Position numbers and translations under genes: made by a program
Notes under the pieces: model-generated
Told to the model about the DNA's origin: nothing
The model's database searches: none
Seen by the model: only the letters and a program-made list of their open reading frames with translations
Origin: Paramacrobiotus metropolitanus
Lineage: Eukaryota > Tardigrada > Eutardigrada > Parachela > Macrobiotidae
Assembly (NCBI RefSeq): GCF_019649055.1
Contig: NW_026570473.1
Location: 28,318-92,317, forward strand
Direction: 5' to 3'
Length of the DNA stretch: 64,000 bases
Shown: positions 32,176-43,835 of the stretch, in pieces
How the letters are laid out: each line of letters begins with the position of its first letter
Numbering within the stretch: the stretch's first letter is position 1

Positions 32176-34087
32176 ATGTACAGCGGGACCCGCGCAACCA
32201 ACAGTGTTGATGTTTTGTCTGACGACGGCCGGCTCTGTTATGGACGTGTGGTGGACGTAACGGACAAGGGACTCTTCATCGACTTCCTTATGCCCAGTCG
32301 ACGCCGTGAATTCACCCCCTTTGAACGCTTATTCCACTGCCATGCTCAACTGCCTCTGGATGCCGACCGGATGGGCCCTCTTTACGGTGAACCGCTGTCC
32401 TCCATTCACCTGGAAGTGTTGGGTCGGGAAAGTCCTTCCGGTGTGTGGATGTGGTTTCCCGCCCGGGCGGCCCATCTGTCGGACGGTACGCAACACAATG
32501 CTTACGGCGTGGCCGTGGTAACATGGTGGAACGAAAGAGAGTACACGGATATTGTTCCTCTTGACCGGACACGGTGGAGGGTTGCGAGCGACTGGTGGGC
32601 GCAGCACGGCCAACCGCCAGTGGCTTTCACCAGCGGTACTGACGACATCTCGCGATTTCTGGCTACTTGGCCCGCGAACGTTAAGAAGAGCACATTTACC
32701 AAGAGTTTCATTCCGATACCGATAAACTGTTGCTCCATACCTGGGGAAGAACTGCTGAAGCGCATTAACAGTACATCTCCAGTGCCGTTTGTGGAGGTTG
32801 CCAGTGGAAAGTTGTGGTACATTCAGCTGAGAGAATTCTGTACGGCGGTAAGAATTCATTGATTACGTACGTGCGGTGGTTTTCCAGCTTTGGGATATGT
32901 ATCGAGAAAATCGTTTTTGCAGAATCCGGATTTGCCGGTATTACAAGAGGAGTTTCTGATGTCTGTTCCACGCATTGTTGGGGAGCTGGTAGCTTCATCG
33001 ACTAACTGCGACAACACGAAACCGTTTCTTGAACTACCGTCTAAGGTATGGAAGGAAGTGTTTTCTTGTCTGGGAACTGGTCTGCAAAACACGCTACGCG
33101 GTGTCTGCTTTACGTGGAACGACATTCTGAATTCGACATCTTTAACAGACAACATCATTATTAATAGTGCGGAATTCGAGGCAACAAAGTCGGACCGGTT
33201 CGTTTACTACATGACGTCACCCATTTACAAACGTCTTCGTTCGTCTACGCAACGCATTGTGTGTGATGCGTCCCGGCTGACGGAAGAGACTGATGTACTT
33301 AAGCTGCTAGATATGATACAATATGTTGCAAGGCAGAACGCCAGTGTTCGACTGTCAGGTTTGTATTTGTTGGGGTTTCAATGGCGATTCCAGATTGGTT
33401 CGGGCCATTCTTCGCATCATGACACGTGCGAACTGCATCAAGCTGGAAGTTAGCAGCCACGTCAGAGTATGCTACCGGTAATTTCTGCTGTTTCCGGCTG
33501 GGCTATTTTGTCGCGTCGCTCCGGCGAGTTCCATGTGAATTCATCCGGTTTCTCAGCTGTACCGTAAATCTGGACTATGTGTTTTTCGGCACCCATCCAC
33601 GACCCAGAACGATAGATTTGTCAGTTGTCAGCCGAATCAACACGCCCCGCATGCAGGTCATGCGGCCTTAGCGGTGCCGTGTGGGATGCGTTGGAAGCTG
33701 GTTTGTCGCAGAGCAGCTTCGACCAGCCAGTAAAAGTATCTGGGTGGTTGGGAATGATCACAAAACTGGCAGGAAACGGCGCTGATTACTATGGCAAAGA
33801 TATGTGCAAGGTGGTTCAAAGCAACGTTTTTTTTTAAATGGTAATTCGGCGCCAGCATTTTATGTCCTTTTAACATGACGTTTGGTTTGTAGATTTTGTG
33901 TGCAGTGCAGACCGCTGATCCACGGACGTCCTCACATTATCCCGGGAAGAAATGGTGCGTTGACGGCCTGAGCGAGCTGCAGTGGGAAAAACTGTCACGT
34001 CTAACGCTGGGTTTCATCCAAGAAATGGCCGACGATTACGCCAAGGCACGTGTCCCGGACGTCAATGGAGGTCCGCATTTAGACTGA
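32176..34087 (+). CDS. F-box protein with N-terminal Tudor-like domain
   Basis: ATG at 32176. Exon 1 (32176-32847) begins with a barrel-like segment (VDVLSDDGRLCYGRVVDVTD, then LFIDF) resembling Tudor/Agenet-type folds, followed by a tryptophan-rich domain (VWMWFPARA, VVTWWNERE). Donor GTAAGA and acceptor TTGCAG join it in phase to 32923 onward, with an F-box (FLELPSKVWKEVFSCL then TLRGVCFTWNDIL). Later coding blocks include LVRAILRIMTRANCIKLEV, AVWDALEAGLSQSSFDQPV and a last exon about 33894-34087 (YPGKKWCVDGLSELQWEKL, ending NGGPHLD). The F-box would recruit a Skp1-Cullin ubiquitin ligase, which is known for the family; the substrate is unknown. The architecture is familiar to me from tardigrade predicted proteomes, but that is recollection, not a search. 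Junctions between 33350 and 33890 are uncertain. Confidence 0.65.
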
Positions 34088-34089
34088 GC

Positions 34090-35640
34090 GCCAGACTACG
34101 TTGACAGACAGTTTGACGGCGGATACAATTACTATAAGGTTCGCGGTTTGCTTATAGACAATTCTGCATCAATTTACAATTCATTGACGCCAATTTACAA
34201 TTTGTTAAAATCTGTATTGCACATTAATTTTGTCGTACGCATGGGCATGACTGAAATTACATCGAATAGTCATTGTCCACTGATATCTTGAATTTGCATG
34301 TTTTCATATTATCGGCACCGTATCAATTAATATTAGCGTTTTCCTGTTGTTTGCGCAGTTTGTATTGTGAAACTGTTTACGACGTTCTATGCTAGTATGT
34401 ATGAAATGTGAAAATGTATACGTTGGCGGTAACGAACGGAACGGTAAAGTGAGGCAGGGAATTTTTGTTGAATAGGCCGCAGACTGAGCGGGCGAATGTG
34501 CACCAAGTGTGTAACGATCGAAGGACACAAGTATAAAAAGAGGAGAAAAGCAACAGTATTTAAGCAAACAACTATTTAGGCATATCAAATAGAATGAGTG
34601 GGCAAATCACCATAATGAATCAGTAGCAACATAAAAAAACTGAATCAGCACACTCTGTAAAACATCTGTATAAAAGTATACAAGAAAAAGCCTCGGCTTC
34701 GCCTCCGCGTTTCTTGTGGTCAACGGCCACTTTACAGACTGTATTTAGTTTGACTGAACGTTTACTGTATTCGTCATTTACTGTATAATATATTTCGTTG
34801 CAACATAATCGGTACATCGTATTAACGCAAAAAACGGATTTTTATAAAAACACGGAATTTAATTTTATATGATTTTTTTTATTCAGTTCATGATTCTCTC
34901 AAATTACCATAAATTCTCAAAATGAATTCATGATTCTGTGGACCTCAACCTGATGAATCTGGGTAGTGGGAGCTCGGTCACTCGTTCGCCTAACGGGTCC
35001 CGTACACTGGACAGTACCGGTAGCTTGGTTACTCGTTCGGCTTACGGGCCCCGTACCGCCAGCTTGGTCACAGCACCGCTAGCTTGGTCACTTGGTCGAC
35101 CGGCACTTGTGCAGAGATTGTCCTCCATGATGACGTTACATATGTAATCTTCTTGTCGTAATAACGGTCTGCTAATCAAATTCATTCTGATAATTTAAAT
35201 AGTAGAAATGACTAACATTTTTTAGCAGTATTTTAGTTGGTTTACGTGGCAACACTGCCTGGTTAAAAATACCACGATGATAATTACTATTACGATAATT
35301 TAGTTGCATTTTTTGATGAACGTAGTCAAAACTCTTCCGCTTTGGCGTTCGAAGCGGGAGAGGTTTTGAAAGAAATGAATACTATCTCGCCGGGTTTTCG
35401 ACTACGGGCTTCAGAATATAACATTGGTTTTGGTCAGTCTTCTCTGGTTTGCCGGCTCTGATGTGTCCCATTCGTGGCAATATAGATCTGAATTAGGATA
35501 CGTGACACTTGTATCGGCAATGTAAAACCCCTGAGAATACAATAGCGATGAGAGCGATGCAAAATTTAAAACGGTAGTCCAAATAAGAATTTTCCAAAAA
35601 ATTGTCCCATACTCAAGGCACGCAAGTACCGATCTCTGAA
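34090..35640. other. No gene seen; one short tandem repeat
   Basis: Near 34965-35095 there is an imperfect tandem repeat of roughly 55 bp (CGGTCACTCGTTCG..CTAACGGGTCCC, then TTGGTTACTCGTTCGGC..ACGGGCCCC, then TTGGTCAC copies). The rest is AT-rich with no supported feature. Confidence 0.55.
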
Positions 35641-35641
35641 C

Positions 35642-36826
35642 TTATACGATGTTATAATGCCAGACTACTTTCTTGCTTGGATTATTTTGATAACACGAAT
35701 GTACGAAAGCTATTATCCACAAAATGCCTACAATGACAAATGCGAGAATAACGAGCCTTGAGCGATGCCTTTGGTACAGAACCCCTGAAACGTTGCGCAC
35801 AAGCACTTTATGTTCCCCAAGGACTTCTCGCCAGGTTTGCAACTTCCGCATTTGTTTGGATAATTCCTTTCCAGAAATTCTGCGCACGTCATCGGTGTGT
35901 AAACACTGCCGAATGCACGCAGATATATCCGCTCGAATGGTGTCGATGATTTCCGGCGCATATCCATTGACAATGTAACGTACATACTGATGTTCAGTTA
36001 ACGCTGCATTGAACCTGACCCTATCGTTCCCGTTTTGCAACCACTTTTCCTTGTACCCAACCCTGCCGTTAACCAGATCAACCATTATACAACCAAAACT
36101 CCAGATGTCACTTTTTCTTCCCGGTCGTGCAGTGTTTTGCGCTATGAATTTTTTCACTATTTCCGGTGACATGTAGCGTGGCGTTCCGCGCAGGTTCCTC
36201 ACATCCTGGGAAACGGTAGTATCTCCATGCATCAGTACGTAATCATCCAAATCGCCAATTACTAGATGTTGCTGATTCCACTGGGAGATCTTCACGAATA
36301 TATTTGAAGGTTTCAAATCTCCGTGTATAATGCACTGATCAAACAGAAAGCCTAGTCCTTCCGCCATATCAATTCCAAAACGAACGACAGTAGTCCAATT
36401 TAGCTTTTTTTGTTGAGCATCAGTCATATATTTTCCCAGATCGCCTAAAATGTGAGAATGGACAACCTAATTCGAATAAAAATTTAGGTAAGTTAACAAC
36501 CTACCAGAACACCATTCCATTATAATTTCCAAAGCTGGCAGGCCGTTAGCCTCCGTTATCTCGTATCTGTAGTATTCCAGCACGTTTCGATGTCGTAGCG
36601 TCGTTAATTTATTAAGCCGGGCACGGATCTCTTGTTCAGTTTCCTCTGCCGACTGATCACTCAGTTTGCAAATTTTAGCCGCGATCGTGGTAGCGCCACG
36701 AAAAGCGCGCGTCTTTTCGATCGTGACTTTATAAACAATACCATATGTGCCTTTTCCGATAAATTCCCTTTTTTTATACTTTAAATCGTTACAAAATACT
36801 GCGGTTTCTGTGTCAAGGATACTCAT
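35642..36826 (-). CDS. Divergent protein kinase with C-terminal membrane segment
   Basis: Two exons (36505-36826 and 35642-36444) joined by a 60-nt GT-AG intron give 1,125 nt or 374 residues. The kinase core reads GKGTYGIVYK (glycine loop), TIAAKICK (beta-3 Lys), HGDLKPSN (catalytic loop, with HRD as HGD), VIGDLDDYV (metal Asp kept but DFG altered to DLD), GTPRYMSPE and DIWSFGCIMVDL. The catalytic Lys and both Asp are present, so activity is plausible. After the C-lobe a strongly hydrophobic stretch (LVILAFVIVGILWIIAFV) precedes a short tail, which suggests tail anchoring in a membrane. Related to the gene at 37.8-40.4 kb and to the 13.3-kb relic. Substrate and pathway are unknown; the sequence is loosely STE/MAP3K-like by eye. 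Confidence 0.85.
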
Positions 36827-36829
36827 TTT

Positions 36830-37848
36830 ATGAAAACACGCAAAAGTAAAAACTAAGATTAGAAACTGTTTATTTTAATGTCAGTAAACGGAAGTGTTAA
36901 AACAGGGATGTAAAACACGAGAAAGCGACAGGTGAGCGCGCACGCGGAACTTTCTTATCACACCAACCAATTTCGGTTATCATCAACAATTTTGTATTAC
37001 TAATGTTATCTCATGTTTCATAAGCTTCCTTATTTCACAAACTACGACTCTAAATGCGGCAGATTCCAATAACCGAATTATAACAAGCCTAGCTATATGC
37101 GCTATACGACGGAGAACAGTCGCATCATATAGGCGCTAATAGCTTCAATTTTTAATTCAAAAATTCGTATGTAAAAGTTAAGGTACGGATCCATTAGAGA
37201 ATTTGTTTTAGCACAACAAACATCAAAAGACAATAATTTTACTGAATTTTGGAATCTGTCGCATTGACTATGCTCGCTCGTGTTTAGCGTAATAGCCTCG
37301 CTATTGAGTAGTGTATTTCATAAGTTTGTTGTATCTTGACAAGTTCTTTGGAATGACGTCTCTTGTTTTACGGTAGCTCTGCATTGTGGTTGTGGTTCAG
37401 TTTTGTATACTGCAACCACACATATGTATCTGTACGTTGTCGACTGTAAAAGCGTATCGACGATTCAAAATGTTTGCAGGATTATCTTTCATATTAAAAA
37501 GCTTGGAATCGCAAAAACCGTAATCACAACAGAAGATACCTAACAGGCTGATCTATTACATAGCAAATCTGGTCTCGATTAGATTACGTTTTCAAGCTGC
37601 TATTGCTAAGCGTAAAAGTGTGAGTGGGTACGCGGTGTTTCTGATCCATGGGTCCATGGCCACATTACCTCAAACACGCGTTATCTTAAACCGGTTCATA
37701 GGGGAAATATGTATAATAGCGCTGCGCTGCTTTACAAAAGGATATCAGAAACTTATTAATTTCAAGTTACAACTTACCCTACAAATACCGTGTGAAAGTG
37801 CTCTTCTCAAGAGCTTTTAAAATTGTCAGCGTATTACAACAGTCGTTA
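36830..37848. other. Divergent intergenic region between two kinases
   Basis: The minus-strand kinase starts at 36826 and the plus-strand kinase at 37849, so this stretch of about 1 kb holds both promoters. No clear core element, repeat or gene is recognised. Confidence 0.5.
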
Positions 37849-40387
37849 ATGTCAAATATGCCAATGCCACGGTCCAGGAAATTTGATGTACTATTAGTAC
37901 TTATTACTAGCGCACTTCACTGCGTTCATGATTGTTATTCAGTACTACTGAGTCTACTGCGCAAAGTATTCAAAAAAAATGTCGTCAACAGAGCCGCTGC
38001 AAAATTCTCATTTGGGGTCGATTGCGAATATAAACCTAAAGATTTTATTGCCGAAGGAGCATATGGAAGCGTTTTTAGAGCTGCCATTGTTCGCCGTGGA
38101 AAATTCAGGGGAGACGAAACGGTCGCCGTGAAATCAGTGAAACTTTATGAAATGCAACGTGCACTGGCAACGCCAAAAAGTTACATTAGCCTGCGCAAAA
38201 GATTAGACAAATTACTAAAACTGCATCATGATAATGTGGTCAAGATTCACCAGATAAGCATCAGCTCGGATGATGCGAAACTGCCCGTCGTCGAGCTGAT
38301 GATGGATTATTACTGTGGTGAGTGCTCACATTGCGCGGTTATACGGTACTTACACCCTTCCGGCCTTGGTTAACTGGTTATGAACCAGTTAACCCAAGCC
38401 GGAAACGATTCTCAGTAGCAGTTCGCTTGCTATTTTTCGTCATGCACTGAAGCATGTTACCATTACTTGATTGCCTTACTTTTCTTAGTGCTTCTCTTGT
38501 ATTAATGGGTTTTGCTCTAATTTTATTATGATGTCTGTTATTTAAATTCCCAAGGAGATTTAAATCCTAGCCTTTATTGGGTTACCTGCCAGCCGTACAA
38601 TAAACAAAACAATAAACAATTTATCTCAAGCACAGGTGGTCACAAGCAAGCGCCACAACAGATCTATTTTACATGTCGACTAACTGTTCACGAACTCATT
38701 GCACAGAAAATCCCTTCAAGCATTTAGCTACGAATCATGAGTTTATATTACCGGGAGCCGTGGGGGGAGGCTGTAGGGGGTGGCGTTCAGCAAACTCCAA
38801 AACGTTACAAATTCCGCTGTTTTAAAAACAGTCGCGACATTTCCCGGCGAGACTTTCTTGAGCTCGGTGTGCTTACGAGCGGTAAGATTATCAACGGAAA
38901 CAACCAGTGAACAAGGTACGTGACTTATTTCCAGCGTAAAGTTACAGCGAGAAATACAAATTCATGGGTTGCAATGAGCAAAATGCTACGGCCCGCTACG
39001 CCAGTCTTTGCGTATTTACATTTTACATGCATTGAATTCGTGTACTCGCGCAAAAGCATTCACTTTCGCGTATGTACACGAATTTGGTACTTTGTACCGG
39101 GTTTCTTCTATGAACGGTGTAACTTGGTGCGGTGTATCCGCGGTGAAGTTTTCACTAAAGCACTCAAAGCCCAGCGGAAAATTTCACCGTCGGTACGATG
39201 GAGTTCGGTGCTTTTCAACACACCACACCGAATATTTTTGGTGGATGCAGTGAAGAATCTGATTTCTGTGCCAAATCGTGTAGAACATTTCACTCACAAA
39301 ACCGTAATTCTCTATACATGAGAAGTACCTAGTGAGTTCGTTATCACTTCATGCATGGCTAAACATCCTTCTTGCTTCTTTTGCAAGAGCCAAGAATACT
39401 CATTAGGGTAGCGGAAAATATTTCACATCTTTTTTCAGATGGCGACTTGCGGAATTACCTACAAAAGCTAAAACGAAGCAACATGTTTCTCGATCATCCG
39501 ACCATCCTTCGATTCCTAACCGATATTGCGAGCGGTATTCGATATTTTCATTACAATAACATTATACATGGAGACTTGAAACCGGAAAATATCCTCTTTA
39601 TGCCTTTGGAACACGGTGGAAAAAGGCTTGCGATTGGTGACTATGATGGCTACCTTAAGTCCAAAGGTGGTGGTGCTGTAACCAATTATGGTGTCAAACG
39701 GCCTGTTGTACTCCACGCTATATGTCGCCTGAAATGATGCGCTTTTTCATGAAAGAAGATTTTGGTAAAAATCCGGAGTTGGCAACAGATATCTGGAGTT
39801 TTGGCTGTATTGCGCTTGATTTGTTGGACGGTGTAAATGGTGACCGACGAAGGAAGTTGGTGTCCAAGGGAGCCGATTCCGTGCCAAATGAGGAAGCAGT
39901 TGATGAAAACACGACACTAGAGCGTTACAGCTACCTTTATTCAATAGGTTATGCTCCCTTCGTGCATAGCAGCATTTGGATCAACGTAAATGGGGCGGGA
40001 GGAAATGGGATAAATTTAGCGCATTGTATTGAAAGATGTTTTGCTATTTGTGGGAAGGAGAGGATAACGGCGGACCAACTCCTGTATGAGCTTCTGACAA
40101 CTAAACAAGCACCTTCAACTATCTTAAAACAAGTTGATGCAGCTACATCGAGGTTGAACCATCTTGCCACCGAAAGCAAAATCCGCCGCTTGTTTCACTG
40201 CTGTTGGTGGGCAAATGATGTGGTGAAAAGGGAAACTATTTTGGAAACTTTCGACCCGACATTATCTTTTGTGTGGCGTTTTCCTCTCCCCACTAACGTC
40301 GTGCCCGTGAGCCCGGTACGAACACGAACTGCAAAAAACATCTCATGCATAAATAAATGTGCTAGGTTCATTTTTCAGAAGTGCTGA
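37849..40387 (+). pseudogene. Divergent protein kinase with one-base frame break
   Basis: Exon 1 is 37849-38317 (MSNMPMPRSRKFDVLL). It has an N-terminal hydrophobic stretch (LLVLITSALHCVHDCYSVLL) that could be a signal anchor, then IAEGAYGSVFRA and VAVKSV. Exon 2 starts at 39439 (DGDLRNYLQKL) and carries HGDLKPEN and IGDYDGY (DFG altered to DYD). Near 39706-39709 the frame is lost by one base just before TPRYMSPE; if unbroken it would continue through DIWSFGCIALDLL to the end at 40387. The 1.1-kb intron contains a dispersed repeat at 38360-38640. Lys and both Asp are kept, so it would be a potentially active enzyme if the break is an assembly error. Otherwise it is a young pseudogene truncated in the activation segment. 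It is the paralogue of the 35.6-kb kinase. Confidence 0.7.
38360..38640. repeat. Dispersed repeat, copy 2, with long hairpin head
   Basis: It begins with a near-perfect hairpin at 38360-38402 (CCGG..TTGGTTAACTGGTT, ATG, AACCAGTTAACC..CCGG). It continues with the GTAGCAGTTCGCTTGCT, ATGCACTGAAG, GGGTTACCTGCC and CCGTACAATAAACAA blocks shared with 8250-8465. It lies inside the intron of the kinase gene. Downstream intron sequence (38640-39430) has no other recognised feature. Confidence 0.65.
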
Positions 40388-40554
40388 AATGTCTAAATAC
40401 AAAGTACTTAAATGAATAAGCCCAGATTACTGTAGCGGCGGTTGCAAGATGGACCACAGGGTGCTGCGTGCGGAAGTTTGCACGCACATTTTCGGTGTAC
40501 AAGGAAGCGTGCACAGTGCCAGCACGGCCAGCAGGGACTTTAGACAGAGCATCA

Positions 40555-43500
40555 GAACTTTGTTGCTAAACTGACTTTTCATCCAACCTAAGTAAAGATG
40601 TTTTAGATGAAACAAATATACATATTATACTTATCCAGAGCTAAACTTTTTGGTTTTTTATGCTGGACTATTTTGTGAATTTCACCGGGCAGCATTTATA
40701 ATGTGGTTTTTTTTTAAACTTGTTTAAACCCATCTTTCTTGGAGGGACAACGAAGCGGAATTTCTTCCGGACGTAAGGAATACTGTTCGAAGAGGAATAC
40801 CCTCCGAATGTATAGACTTGAAATATGACTGAACGTCGAACTGAATCAATTGCGCAGTAGGCTTTACCGCCTTATTACTCTGCTTTAAGTTCTTTTCCAA
40901 GCAATTCTCATTGTTGGTGGTGGCTGGAACCGAACTGAAAAGCCCTTGGTGATAACTGGCGAAACTTGACTTCGGTGCAAAATGCAATGCAAAGTTCAAA
41001 TTACTGTAAAAGCAGTAAGTTAAAAGGTTGTGGCAACAGACAAAAAAAGATTTAGCAGTAGGGGGTCAAAATAGCCACACCCTGAAAGTGCAAACACTTT
41101 GAGGGCGTCGCCGCAGAGTAGCAGTACATTCTGTGCGCAAACGTGAGGGCGCAATAGGTTCTTGTAATCAGGTGCCATCAACTGTGAGTAAGTATAAAAA
41201 AATTCTTGGTAGGTGTGCCAACTGCGAGCTGCCGAAGCCGATAGTCAAATGGAAAAGCACGTCTGCTAGAATATGATATTGATTTCTAACATATTCCAGA
41301 TGTCACTTGCTTCGGAAACGCCATGCGTATTCGTGAATTTACCTATGCGAAATTAACCGATTGCACTTATCTACTCTGTATGCACGGGCTTAAGCATTTA
41401 TGCAAAATGCACTTACGGATTTGCTTATGCACTTAGGAATTGTTTATTGATTAGGTTAACTGGTCTGCTCTAGGTGTCAACGCGATCTTTATCCGGCTTT
41501 ATAATTGACACACCGGTCTTAGCTGGTAATGGTGAAATAATTCTGGAGATCCCCGATGCAAAAAATTCATTCAAAAACATAATAGCTTGGAATGTTGCCA
41601 CAGCCTCCTTGAGAATAGTGGGGTCTTGGCATTCACATTATGAGCCAATGCAACTGCTGCCAAAGCGACTGTTGCCAATTGCTGTGGGCACAAATCTTTA
41701 TTTCTGGTTAGGAAGGAAACTTCAAAAGCTATGCCTCATTCGTGGAACACTATCCCGGGAAGATTTGCGGTACAAGGATGATACGTAAGTTGTCTGAGTT
41801 TTGAGTCCATCGGTATGAGTCCTGGTAGTGACAGCTAAAACGTTTTTCGTTAACGAATTACTCATTATGGCTTGTGACCAGAATATTGCGAACTCACGAT
41901 AATTTACTTACTGAAGTGAGTTTTTGCAACCAAAACCTTTCAAGCCGTATGTAGTCACAGAATCTTTTAGACTTTCAGCGATCTTGTCTTCCTAAGCACA
42001 CATCTGATTACAGTGGCGAAATCGTTTACGGGACACGGATCGAGAACCTCTTAATTTACGGTTATTTAACAAGGGTCAGATCCTCGTGTTCACTGCGATT
42101 TCATTGCTTGGACACTGTGACGGACCGGTGGAACAATATTTGCATCCCCAAGTTAAATAACGTACGTGAGAAATTTGCCATCGTTAAGCTTGACCATCAC
42201 TTGTACCTCCTGGGAGGAAGAGAACCACTAAAGAATCCGTCTGAATTGCGAGAACGTTGCGAATCGAAGTTGGGTATTTTTGCATCCACGGCAAGCATAA
42301 AATCTTGTTTACGTGTAAATATTTCACGGGGGTCCTGGGAACCCGTTGCCCCGTTAAATCACGTACGATTATCTCCTTCCGCGTTTGTTTTACACGGTCA
42401 GATATATGTCTTTGGCGGTTGGTCTAAAACCGGTGACCCAGAAAAAACGATGGAAGTATACTGTAGAGAAAAGGATAATTGGTCTCTTGTCGGTTTTCCA
42501 GGGCCAGAAGATGAGAGCAGAAGTTCCAGTATCTTTCGGGGTATGGGGGCTAAGATCTACCAACCATGAAATAAAAGAGGCTACTGCAGCTTACATTAGA
42601 GGAGCTTGTGAATGATACGGTCATGCTTTCGCTTTTCGTAATTATCGGACGGTTAAGTGCTAGTGCGAATAGCGTTTTTTATTATCTTCTTATCAATAAA
42701 AATTAATAAACCTCTTGACTGTCTCAGCCCGTCAAAGGAGCGACCTCGATAGATGGATATCACTGTCGAACTTAATCGGAAAATATAGTATCAAGATTTC
42801 TCCCACAAGATGCCATCTATTAAAAATATAGGGCCTCGGACGATAGTTTTCTAAAAAATGTTTTGCCAATGGCGGTTGTAGCAATAAAGTAAATGACGGA
42901 ACTACCGTTATTGTAGCGGTTTGTTATGCTCTCTAAGCAAAGCCAGCAAAATAAGAATTACTGCAAAAGCTTGTCGAGCAATTTAGGTCATAAAGGGACA
43001 GGCAATGCGCATTAAGCCTAATACGTACAGATACTGGCATTAGAACGCAATATTAATCCAACTTCTGAAATAGGTATATTACGTAGTATCGTTATTCTTT
43101 AAAGTCGGCCCGGGCTGTTTCGCCGCCAATAACAGCCTCCGCATCGACGACGACGTAATGGTTAAACAGCACCGGCCGCCACAGGTGTGCTTGCTCTTCG
43201 TTGTTAAACTTTATTGTTTTTCGCTTTTCCACTGATAACCGTCCTTAATTACAGCGACGGTCATTTTGATTCTGTTGTTACTTAATCCATATGTTCTCGC
43301 CGCGAGTGTTCCGGTCAAATTGCTGAATAAGTTTCTGTTTAACGGTACGCAAAATCATTTCGCTCTAACTATTTTGTTACTAATATTCACCAGAATTATG
43401 CAAGCTTTTGCCTTCTATTCTGCAGAAAGGCTGGAGATTACTGCATAACTGATACAGATTACACTATACAAACACATTTTATGAAAAACACAATTGCACC

Positions 43501-43835
43501 CCGAAAAACTTTGAAAATGCACAGTCAAAGATGACAATTGTGTAGATACTGAATTTAACCGAGTAATTTGCAGATATGCGCTTGCCGCGCTCTCGGACGG
43601 TTCAAAAGCGGTATGCAGTTCTTCCATCCCTGGTAAATGGGGAACTGCAGAAACAAGTGGGAAAAATTTCATGTATGTTGCAGAGTTTTATGGCTCACGA
43701 GCTGTGACCGTTCCGGTTATACGGCCAGCAGCACGTAGAGCAGATAAGTCCTAAGCCGCTCAATCCCGTTAACCAACTTAACTGCCAGGCGTAGCGGAAG
43801 CTCGTGTATTTGACGAATATGGAATAGCCAACCAG
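40555..43835 (+). repeat. Segmental duplication, copy 2 (kelch segment)
   Basis: Same-orientation counterpart of 980-4340, about 39.5 kb away. It includes an upstream flank, two kelch exons and a long 3' flank ending in AGCGGAAGCTCGTGTATTT-type sequence, comparable to 4320-4340. Non-coding blocks are as recognisable as the exons, showing a DNA-level duplication. Confidence 0.8.
41474..42569 (+). CDS. Kelch-repeat protein, C-terminal exons (intact copy)
   Basis: Exons 41474-41784 and 42014-42569 are joined in phase (GTAAGT donor, TTACAG acceptor), continuing RYKDD-T-GEIVYG. Kelch blades show as HLYLLGGREP, QIYVFGGW and DNWSLVGFP. The 41474 border follows CTCTAG and has no ATG, so it is probably an internal exon; I could not find the 5' exon or any BTB domain. 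The stop is at 42567-42569, with AATAAA-like sites near 42694. Both lesions of the 1.7-2.8-kb paralogue are absent here, so this is the potentially functional member. Kelch propellers bind protein partners; these are unknown. Confidence 0.65.
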
